From Candidatus Blautia equi (GTDB lineage Bacteria > Bacillota > Clostridia > Lachnospirales > Lachnospiraceae): a DNA stretch of 5,790 nucleotides. The DNA is taken from positions 1 to 5,790 of the forward strand of contig JAGHUU010000086.1 in the NCBI GenBank assembly GCA_018064695.1. The letters run 5' to 3'. The notes beneath the pieces are model-generated. The model had not been told where the DNA came from, searched no databases, and worked only from the letters and a program-made list of their open reading frames with translations. The position numbers were made by a program, and so were the translations under genes. Below are positions 1-4,899 of this stretch, piece after piece (position 1 is the stretch's first letter; every line of letters starts with the position of its first letter).

Positions 1-113
1 TCTATGAAGTGAATAAAGTCCTCTTTGAGGGAAAACCTGCGGCAGATGCCGTTAAGGATCTGATGATCAGAGACAAAAAAGTGGAAGCACCTATGCTTCC
101 ATGGGAAGAGTAA
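1..113 (+). CDS. gpsA: NAD(P)-dependent glycerol-3-phosphate dehydrogenase, C-terminal end (partial)
   Basis: Only the last 37 codons or so are present; the gene enters from the left edge and stops at TAA 111-113. The readable tail runs YEVNKVLFEGKPAADAVKDL, then a MIRDKK stretch, and ends PMLPWEE. The pattern of V..VLFEGK, then A..AV.DLM.RD, resembles the C-terminal helices of GpsA, which reduces dihydroxyacetone phosphate to sn-glycerol-3-phosphate for phospholipid synthesis in the cytoplasm. The catalytic and nucleotide-binding parts lie outside the window, so the call rests on this tail alone. It is followed 7 bases later by a strong terminator, so it is probably the last gene of its operon and unrelated to the CO dehydrogenase genes. 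Another helical C-terminus could give a similar pattern. Confidence 0.7.
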   Translation, partial: YEVNKVLFEGKPAADAVKDLMIRDKKVEAPMLPWEE

Positions 114-120
114 TAATAAT

Positions 121-150
121 AAAAGGAACCACGAAAATGGTTCCTTTTTT
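121..150 (+). terminator. Bidirectional intrinsic terminator between convergent genes
   Basis: A perfect 11-bp stem (AAAAGGAACCA at 121-131 with TGGTTCCTTTT at 138-148) closes a 6-base CGAAAA loop and runs into six T at 145-150. Read leftward, the same stem is followed by an AT-rich ATTATTATTA stretch. It can therefore end both the rightward gpsA-like gene and the leftward aldo/keto reductase gene, whose stop codon is 14 bases away. Confidence 0.9.
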
Positions 151-163
151 GTATGTTCATATT

Positions 164-988
164 TTATAAGATGATATCCCGAAGGTCCTCCGGTCTGTGG
201 GAACTGTGGAGGTTCTGGTTCAGGGAATCCAGAATAGCCATGTCCTCGGGCTCGATGGTGAAATCGAAGATATCGGCGTTTTCTGCGATGCGGTCTTTAT
301 GAACGGATTTCGGGATGACAGAGATGTTTTTCTGAACCATCCAGCGAAGACCGATCTGAGCAGGCGTCTTGGCATATTTGGTAGCCAGAACACACATCAC
401 ATCGTTATCCAGATAAGCGCCGCGGGCTAATGGGGCATAGGCCTGCACCTGAATGCCTCTGGCCTGACAGTAGTCGATGAGCTTTTTAGGATAGCAGAGA
501 GGATGAACTTCGATCTGATTGACTGCCGGAACAATGCCGGAGATGGATTCCAGTTCCTGCAGGTGGTGGATCTCAAAGTTGCTGACACCGATGGAGGTAG
601 CGCGGCGAGTCTCGTAGATCTGCTCCAGTTCCTTCCAGGTGCTCATGTAGCAGCCCGGTACCGGCCAGTGGATGAGATAGAGGTCCACGTAATCCAGCCG
701 CATTCTGTCGAGGCTTCGCTCAAAAGCGCCGGCTATGTCGCCCATGCGCTGGGCTGTGTTCCATACCTTGGAGGTAATGAAAAGCTCTTTTCTTGGAACA
801 CCGCAGCTGCGGATGCCGTTTCCTACATTTTCTTCGTTTTTATATACGGACGCCGTATCAATAAGGCGGTATCCGTTTTTTACTGCGGATACGATAGAGG
901 TCTCCGCCTCGGATCCAAGGGATTTGTAAACGCCAAGACCCAGCAGCGGCATTTCATGATCTGTATTTAAATAAACACTGTTTTTCAA
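164..988 (-). CDS. Aldo/keto reductase (AKR family oxidoreductase)
   Basis: A complete 274-residue cytoplasmic NADPH-type oxidoreductase with a single TIM-barrel domain. The classic AKR tetrad is visible: D44 and Y49 (in LIDTASVYKNEENVG), K74 (in ITSKVW) and H107 (in YLIHWP). Other family marks are MPLLGLGVYKS near the N-terminus, IGVSNF (133-138), VNQIEVHP (156-163), and the nucleotide-binding IPKSV (225-229) followed by R233 and N237. The length matches AKR5-like 2,5-diketo-D-gluconate reductase relatives, but the natural carbonyl substrate cannot be read from the sequence. The start is TTG at 986-988, chosen because AGGGGG lies 8 bases upstream and because the residues before the internal Met13 match the usual strand preceding MPLLGLG. 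It is transcribed away from the CO dehydrogenase genes and looks functionally unrelated. Confidence 0.93.
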   Translation of the reverse strand: MKNSVYLNTDHEMPLLGLGVYKSLGSEAETSIVSAVKNGYRLIDTASVYKNEENVGNGIRSCGVPRKELFITSKVWNTAQRMGDIAGAFERSLDRMRLDYVDLYLIHWPVPGCYMSTWKELEQIYETRRATSIGVSNFEIHHLQELESISGIVPAVNQIEVHPLCYPKKLIDYCQARGIQVQAYAPLARGAYLDNDVMCVLATKYAKTPAQIGLRWMVQKNISVIPKSVHKDRIAENADIFDFTIEPEDMAILDSLNQNLHSSHRPEDLRDIIL

Positions 989-996
989 AAATAGGT

Positions 997-1002
997 CCCC
1001 CT
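997..1002 (-). promoter_or_regulatory. Ribosome binding site that fixes the TTG start of the aldo/keto reductase
   Basis: On the minus strand AGGGGG sits 8 bases before TTG (988-986). The next in-frame ATG, codon 13, has no comparable site and would remove a conserved strand, so the TTG start is preferred. Confidence 0.65.
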
Positions 1003-1033
1003 ATATGCATAACAATTCATACTGCAATAAGAT

Positions 1034-1063
1034 AACATAGAATTGTGAAAGTTTTGCTATCAA
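1034..1063 (-). promoter_or_regulatory. Possible leftward promoter of the aldo/keto reductase
   Basis: On the minus strand a TTGATA box (1063-1058) is followed after 18 bases by TATGTT (1039-1034), which would give a leader of about 40 bases before the TTG start. Both boxes are imperfect, and AT-rich DNA throws up such pairs often. Confidence 0.3.
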
Positions 1064-1202
1064 TATTGTTAAGAAAATACTAAGCTTTTACGCTTGTTTT
1101 ATGGGGTTTCTATCAATAAGTATGACGAAAATATATTGAGAATTAACATAAAATAAAAGCTTTTTCCTAAGGTTTGAGGTTACTTTTTTCTTGGAAAACA
1201 AC

Positions 1203-1231
1203 TTGATTATGCATATGTAATGATGTATAAT
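1203..1231 (+). promoter_or_regulatory. Sigma-A promoter of the nickel-handling operon
   Basis: TTGATT (1203-1208) and a perfect TATAAT (1226-1231) are separated by exactly 17 bases. The predicted transcription start is near 1238, which leaves a leader of about 62 bases that includes an inverted repeat and the ribosome binding site of the first gene. The 8-base palindrome TATGCATA at 1208-1215 overlaps the end of the -35 box and the spacer, where a repressor could act. Confidence 0.7.
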
Positions 1232-1251
1232 AAATAAAATTGATAATAAAT

Positions 1252-1277
1252 TGTCTAAGTGCGCCTTTTTTTAGACA
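1252..1277 (+). promoter_or_regulatory. Leader inverted repeat ahead of the His-rich gene
   Basis: TGTCTAA (1252-1258) and TTAGACA (1271-1277) are perfect 7-base complements around a 12-base spacer, GTGCGCCTTTTT. It begins about 15 bases after the predicted transcription start and ends about 10 bases before the ribosome binding site at 1287-1292. It could be an RNA hairpin or an operator for a dimeric regulator. The short T run lies in the loop rather than after the stem, so it does not look like a normal terminator. Confidence 0.5.
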
Positions 1278-1299
1278 GCATAAAGAGAGGAGATTTATC

Positions 1300-1713
1300 A
1301 TGCATTTAATTAAAGATGAAAACGGAAACCTTGTGCCGCACGGCCCACATGACCACACTCATGAGCATACTCATGCAGACGGCACCACCCATACACATTC
1401 CCACGACCACGCAGGAGAGCACGGCCACAGCCACGATCACGAGCATACTCACGATCACAGCCATGACCACGGCATGCACTGCGACAACTGCTCCGGCGGT
1501 GACTGCAAAAACGAGACAGTAGCCCTTCTCACCTACATGCTTCAGCACAACGAGCATCACGCAGCAGAACTGGATCAGATGGCAGACAACCTTGTAAAGC
1601 TTGGCCTTGACGGCGCAGCTAAGACCATCAAGGATGCCGTAGCTGATTTCCAGAAAGGCAACATGCGTCTTGGTCTTGCACTCACTCTTGTGAAGGAAGA
1701 ACTCGGCAAATAA
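1300..1713 (+). CDS. His-rich metal-binding protein, putative nickel chaperone or store (CooJ-like role)
   Basis: A 137-residue soluble protein with no signal peptide or membrane segment. Residues 14-60 carry 20 histidines, mostly in strict H-x-H alternation with Asp, Glu, Ser or Thr, followed by C61, C64 and C69 (CDNC plus one more Cys). Residues 72-137 are a separate, probably all-helical domain with H83, H86 and H87 near its start. The His/Cys tract can bind several Ni(II) or Zn(II) ions. Its place directly before CooT and CooC genes argues for nickel. It resembles the role of CooJ of Rhodospirillum rubrum, whose His tract is C-terminal, but the order is reversed here and I cannot show homology. 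The start at 1300 is preferred over the in-frame ATG at 1240 because AGGAG (1288-1292) sits 7 bases before it and 1240 lies only a few bases past the predicted transcription start. It could instead store zinc or cobalt. Confidence 0.85.
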   Translation: MHLIKDENGNLVPHGPHDHTHEHTHADGTTHTHSHDHAGEHGHSHDHEHTHDHSHDHGMHCDNCSGGDCKNETVALLTYMLQHNEHHAAELDQMADNLVKLGLDGAAKTIKDAVADFQKGNMRLGLALTLVKEELGK

Positions 1714-1756
1714 AGTTTATTATTTAACATTCTTTATATAGAAAGGAGAGAGTAAC

Positions 1757-1939
1757 ATGTGTCTCGCAACTGTTTATAAAGAAAGTGATAATTCTGTAAT
1801 CTTCAGAAACGTTTCCCGCATTGAGGTAGAGGGTGAAAACATCATTCTCCGCGACATCATGGGAGACGAGCGTACCATTCAGGGACGCATCCAGATGGTT
1901 GACCTTGCCAACAGCGTAGTGAAACTTATCTGTGACTGA
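1757..1939 (+). CDS. cooT: CooT-family small nickel-binding protein
   Basis: A 60-residue protein starting MCLATVY. The N-terminal Met-Cys and the beta-rich pattern of a hydrophobic strand, a charged turn, then I..VDL....V.L at the end match the CooT family. CooT of the R. rubrum CO dehydrogenase cluster is a small SH3-like homodimer that binds one Ni(II) through Cys2. Here Cys2 is kept, and a second Cys lies near the C-terminus (C59 in KLICD). It starts 43 bases after the His-rich gene with AGGAG at 1744-1748, 8 bases before the ATG, and belongs to the same transcription unit. The family call is from length, the MC start and context; such a short protein gives limited statistical power. Its expected role is nickel binding or delivery during CO dehydrogenase maturation, though the exact step is not settled for the family. 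Confidence 0.8.
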   Translation: MCLATVYKESDNSVIFRNVSRIEVEGENIILRDIMGDERTIQGRIQMVDLANSVVKLICD

Positions 1940-1949
1940 TCTGCAGATC
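1938..1949. repeat. Perfect 12-base palindrome at the end of cooT
   Basis: GATCTGCAGATC is perfectly self-complementary and starts inside the cooT stop codon. With no loop and no T run it is not a terminator. It could be a protein site or chance. Confidence 0.4.
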
Positions 1950-1984
1950 CAATATTATAAGAAGATTGATGGAGGTGCCTTTTA

Positions 1985-2755
1985 ATGGCCCATGTAATAG
2001 CTGTAGCAGGAAAAGGCGGCGTTGGAAAGACCACCCTTACCGGAATGCTGATCCAGTATCTCGGTGAAAAGGGAAAAGGACCGGTCCTTGCGGTTGACGC
2101 AGATGCCATTTCCAACTTAAATGAAGTTCTTGGCGTAGAGGTGGAAATGACCTTAGGAGATGTCCGTGAGGAGATCGCCCGTGCCGAGATGTCCAGCACA
2201 AATCCTATCCCGGCCGGCATGTCAAAAGCCGATTACGCTGAGATCCGATTTGAGGAAGCACTTGTGGAGGATGATGACTTTGACCTTCTGGTCATGGGAA
2301 GAACCCAGGGAAAAGGATGCTACTGTTTTGTAAACAGCCTGCTCCAGACCCAGCTCACCAGATATCAGAATCATTACCCATATATCGTTGTTGACAACGA
2401 GGCCGGTATGGAGCATATCAGCCGTGGCGTTCTTCCTAATATGAAGACAGCCATTCTTGTCAGCGACTGTTCCCGCCGCGGTATTCAGGCCGTAGGACGC
2501 ATTGCAAAGCTCATTGAAGAGTGCGACATGCATCCAACCACAGTAGGTCTTATCGTAAACCGCGCACCAAAGGGAATCTTAAATGACGGCATTAAAGAGG
2601 AAATTGAGATTCAGGGACTGAACCTTCTTGGCGTGGTTCCGCAGGACGATACCGTTTACGAGTACGACTGCGACGGACGCCCAAGCAGCTCCATTCCGGA
2701 TGACAATCCTGTAAAGGTTGCCCTTCATGCCATCATCGATAAGATGGGTCTTTAA
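1985..2755 (+). CDS. cooC: CooC-type nickel-insertion ATPase (first copy)
   Basis: A 256-residue MinD/SIMIBI-class P-loop ATPase. The deviant Walker A AGKGGVGKTT covers residues 8-17 with the signature K10, switch I region DADAISNLNEVLG is at 38-50, the C112-x-C114 motif sits in GKGCYC, and VVDNEAGMEH (135-144) is the Walker B/switch II region. The CxC pair of CooC binds one metal ion across the dimer and is required for ATP-driven nickel insertion into CO dehydrogenase; here it falls at the same numbers as in the well-studied Carboxydothermus CooC1. GGAGG (1971-1975) lies 9 bases before the ATG. It follows cooT by 45 bases and is probably the last gene of the nickel operon. It is clearly divergent from the second copy at 4900, especially in the middle and C-terminal parts, so the two are not a recent duplication. 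Which enzyme each one loads cannot be read from the sequence. Confidence 0.93.
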   Translation: MAHVIAVAGKGGVGKTTLTGMLIQYLGEKGKGPVLAVDADAISNLNEVLGVEVEMTLGDVREEIARAEMSSTNPIPAGMSKADYAEIRFEEALVEDDDFDLLVMGRTQGKGCYCFVNSLLQTQLTRYQNHYPYIVVDNEAGMEHISRGVLPNMKTAILVSDCSRRGIQAVGRIAKLIEECDMHPTTVGLIVNRAPKGILNDGIKEEIEIQGLNLLGVVPQDDTVYEYDCDGRPSSSIPDDNPVKVALHAIIDKMGL

Positions 2756-2765
2756 GATCCAACGC

Positions 2766-2818
2766 CTGCCGTACCGCGCACGTACCTGCGGAAAGGCAGA
2801 ACAGCCCTGCATCAGGGC
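2766..2818 (+). promoter_or_regulatory. GC-rich structured stretch after the first cooC
   Basis: Just after the cooC stop, CTGCC (2766-2770) can pair with GGCAG (2795-2799) and, inside it, CCGC (2774-2777) with GCGG (2788-2791). A second hairpin follows directly: GCCCTG (2804-2809), loop CAT, CAGGGC (2813-2818). No T run follows either, so neither is a standard terminator. They may slow transcription, protect the 3' end of the upstream message, or be part of a leader for cooS. Confidence 0.45.
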
Positions 2819-2862
2819 ATCAAAATCATGTAAATAACCCATGGGAGGGGATGGGATCCTGA

Positions 2863-2907
2863 CCAATGGTTATTATAAGCGTTGTTTCTACTCATTGGAA
2901 ATAACGC
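2863..2907 (+). promoter_or_regulatory. Overlapping inverted repeats upstream of cooS
   Basis: The strongest stem is GCGTTGTTTC (2879-2888) with GAAATAACGC (2898-2907), ten pairs including one G-U wobble, around a 9-base loop. Two other perfect pairings use overlapping bases: CCAATG (2863-2868) with CATTGG (2893-2898), and GTTATT (2869-2874) with AATAAC (2900-2905). They cannot all form at once. The element also covers the proposed -35 box of cooS, so it could act as a DNA operator or, in read-through RNA, as a switch. Confidence 0.5.
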
Positions 2908-2922
2908 AAAACAAGTTATAGA
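2895..2922 (+). promoter_or_regulatory. Possible promoter of cooS
   Basis: TTGGAA (2895-2900) and TATAGA (2917-2922) are 16 bases apart, giving a predicted start near 2929 and a leader of about 44 bases. Each box matches the sigma-A consensus at four of six positions. TTATAGAAA occurs a second time at 2926-2934. The 217-base gap after cooC supports a separate promoter in this spacer, but its exact place is uncertain. Confidence 0.4.
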
Positions 2923-2936
2923 AAATTATAGAAACC

Positions 2937-2950
2937 GTACAACAATGTAC
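2937..2950. promoter_or_regulatory. Short inverted repeat in the cooS leader
   Basis: GTACA (2937-2941) and TGTAC (2946-2950) flank an ACAA spacer, about 9 bases before the ribosome binding site AGGAGG (2961-2966). The shape suits a small dimeric operator close to the transcription start; five bases per arm can also arise by chance. Confidence 0.3.
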
Positions 2951-2972
2951 AAAAATCTAAAGGAGGTCTATA

Positions 2973-4865
2973 ATGAGCGAATTTAAACTGATTACCCAGG
3001 AAGAATGTGAAGCCGCTACCGCGAGACTGCTTGAGACAGCTGCGCAGGTTGGTGCTGACACATGGCAGGTGCGAGTTAAAAATCAGACTCCACACTGTAA
3101 GTTTGGTGAGCAGGGTGTCTGCTGCCGTATTTGTACTATGGGACCTTGCCGTATCACTCCTAAGGCACCAAGAGGTATCTGTGGATGTGACGTACACGGT
3201 ATCGTAGGACGTAACTTCCTTCGTTTCACTGCAGGTGGTGGAGCTACTCACTCTGACCATGGCCGTGAAGTATGTTTCGAACTTCTTGAGTCCAGCCCAG
3301 AGGGTCCATTCTATGTAAAGGACGCTGCTAAGCTTACCCGCATTGCTAAAGAGTGGGGTGTTGAGACCGAGGGTAAAGACATCTATGATCTTGCTCATGA
3401 GGTAGCTGAGATGGCACTTCAGGAGTATGGTAAAGTATACGGATTCCAGAACTGGATTAAGAGAGCACCACAGCACACCCAGGATATCTGGATGCGTGAG
3501 GAGATCGCTCCACGTGCCGTTGACCGTGAGGTTTCCACCTGTATGCATATGACCCATATGGGTAACTCTTCCAAACCAGAGGCTCTTGTTCGTCAGGCTC
3601 TTCGTATGGGTCTTGCTGATGGATGGGGCGGTTCCATGACCGGTACCGAGTTCTCTGATATCATGTTTGGAACTCCAAAACCAATCGACACCGAGGCTAA
3701 CCTTGGAACTCTGAAAGAGGATATGGTTAACATCTGTGTTCACGGACATGATCCAAGTCTTTCCGAGCTGATCTGCGAGTATTCCGATACCAAAGAGATG
3801 CAGGATCTTGCTAAATCTGTTGGCGCTAAAGGCATCAACATCGTTGGTATCTGCTGTACCGCTAACGAGGTTACCATGCGTCGTGCAGTACCTATGGTAG
3901 GTAACTTCCTGCAGCAGGAGAACGTTGTACTCACCGGAGCTTGCGAGGCTATCGTTGTTGACGTACAGTGTATCTTCCCGGCACTTGGACCTCTTTCCAA
4001 ATGCTTCCATACCAAATTCATCACCACTTCTCCAATCTGCCAGCAGCCTGATTCCGATTTCATCCGTTTCAGCGTAAAAGATGCAGAGAAGAATGCAAAA
4101 GAGATCCTCAGAATCGCAATCGAGAACTTCAAGAACAGAAAACCTGAGCTTGTATTCATCCCGGAGATGAAAACAAAAGCTACTGTTGGTTACTCTGTAG
4201 AAGCTATCGTTAAGACTCTTGATGGTGTTACCAACTCCCAGGTAGATGTACTTGGAACCACCAAACCACTCCTTGAGTGTGTTACCTCCGGTGTTCTCCG
4301 TGGTGCAGTTGCTATGGTTGGATGTAACAACCCTAAGATTCGTCCTGACTGGCTGCATGTAGAGCTTATGAAGAAATTCCTTGCTAACGATATCATTGTT
4401 ATCACTACAGGATGTTCTGCACAGGCTGCTGCTAAAGCAGGTCTTATGGATAAAGAAGCTAAGAACATCTGCGGTGCTGGTCTGAAACGAGTTTGTGAGC
4501 TCGCTGACATCCCTCCGGTACTTCACATGGGATCCTGTGTAGATATCTCCCGTATGATGATCCTTGCTTCCGAGCTTGCTAAAGACTCCGGTCTTAACAT
4601 CTCCCAGCTTCCTGTTCTTGGATGTGCTCCAGAGTACATGTCTGAGAAAGCAGTTTCCATCGGTAACTACGTAGTTGCTACCGGTATCGATACCTACCTT
4701 GGTGTAGATCCATACGTAAGCGGATCCACTGAGATGGTAGAGCTTCTTACCAAAGGTCTTGAGGATTGGGTAGAGGCTAAATACACTGTTGAGTCTGATC
4801 TTGACAAAATGGCAGAGATGATGATTGCCCGCATCGAGGAGAAGAGAGCAGCCATCGGAATCTGA
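2973..4865 (+). CDS. cooS: Anaerobic Ni-Fe-S carbon monoxide dehydrogenase, catalytic subunit
   Basis: A 630-residue CO dehydrogenase (called acsA in acetogens) that interconverts CO2 and CO; in the acetyl-CoA pathway it feeds CO to acetyl-CoA synthase. Cluster ligands are all visible: D-cluster C42 and C50; B-cluster C51, C54, C59 and C70; C-cluster H259 (VHGHDP), C295 (VGICCTANE), C333 (VQCIFP), C451 (GCNNPK), C481 (TTGCSAQ) and C522 (HMGSCVD). Proton-transfer residues H93 (ATHSDHGRE) and K559 (MSEKAVSIG) are also present, so the enzyme should be active. The ATG has an ideal AAAGGAGG site 6 bases upstream. Two extra cysteines, C72 (GICGCD) and C551 (LGCAPE), sit where I recall Ala or Ser in relatives. 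The gene uses no TTA, CTA or TCA codon in 630 codons, unlike its neighbours, which suggests very high expression. The second cooC follows after 34 bases and acsB after that. Confidence 0.97.
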   Translation: MSEFKLITQEECEAATARLLETAAQVGADTWQVRVKNQTPHCKFGEQGVCCRICTMGPCRITPKAPRGICGCDVHGIVGRNFLRFTAGGGATHSDHGREVCFELLESSPEGPFYVKDAAKLTRIAKEWGVETEGKDIYDLAHEVAEMALQEYGKVYGFQNWIKRAPQHTQDIWMREEIAPRAVDREVSTCMHMTHMGNSSKPEALVRQALRMGLADGWGGSMTGTEFSDIMFGTPKPIDTEANLGTLKEDMVNICVHGHDPSLSELICEYSDTKEMQDLAKSVGAKGINIVGICCTANEVTMRRAVPMVGNFLQQENVVLTGACEAIVVDVQCIFPALGPLSKCFHTKFITTSPICQQPDSDFIRFSVKDAEKNAKEILRIAIENFKNRKPELVFIPEMKTKATVGYSVEAIVKTLDGVTNSQVDVLGTTKPLLECVTSGVLRGAVAMVGCNNPKIRPDWLHVELMKKFLANDIIVITTGCSAQAAAKAGLMDKEAKNICGAGLKRVCELADIPPVLHMGSCVDISRMMILASELAKDSGLNISQLPVLGCAPEYMSEKAVSIGNYVVATGIDTYLGVDPYVSGSTEMVELLTKGLEDWVEAKYTVESDLDKMAEMMIARIEEKRAAIGI

Positions 4866-4899
4866 TAATATAATCGTAACATAGAGGTGGATTATTCTT

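Larger units (their letters stand above)
989..1299. other. AT-rich divergent intergenic region, no gene seen
   Basis: This 311-base spacer separates the leftward aldo/keto reductase from the rightward nickel operon. I see only very short open frames (for example 12 codons from 1101) with no ribosome binding site. It contains the two promoter candidates and the leader inverted repeat listed separately, the 9-base direct repeat CTATCAATA at 1057-1065 and 1110-1118, the palindrome TATGCATA at 1004-1011 and 1208-1215, and AAAAGCTTTT at 1155-1164. Confidence 0.7.

Noticed and set aside
503..970. 155-codon rightward frame inside the aldo/keto reductase gene
   Set aside because: It is antisense to a gene with an intact catalytic tetrad, has no family motif, and the opposite strand explains the region fully.
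1240..1299. Upstream ATG that would add 20 residues to the His-rich protein
   Set aside because: The ATG lies a few bases from the predicted transcription start, has no ribosome binding site, and the extra codons run through the leader inverted repeat; ATG 1300 has a good AGGAG site.
1340..1480. CAC/CAT-rich DNA in the His tract as a tandem repeat or CRISPR-like array
   Set aside because: There is no constant repeat-spacer unit; the pattern is codon-level alternation of His with Asp, Glu, Ser and Thr in frame.
1306..1560. 84-codon leftward hydrophobic frame opposite the His-rich gene, resembling a membrane protein
   Set aside because: CAC/CAT/CAG-type codons read backwards give Val and Met runs, so the hydrophobicity is an artefact of the His repeat.
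2804..2818. GCCCTG-CAT-CAGGGC hairpin as a rho-independent terminator of the nickel operon
   Set aside because: The sequence after the stem is ATCAAAATCATG, with no T run, so standard intrinsic termination is not supported.
2756..2833. 25 sense codons in frame after the cooC stop, ending at TAA 2831, as a possible read-through extension
   Set aside because: An open run of this length is common by chance, the residues show no family pattern, and CooC already has its usual length.
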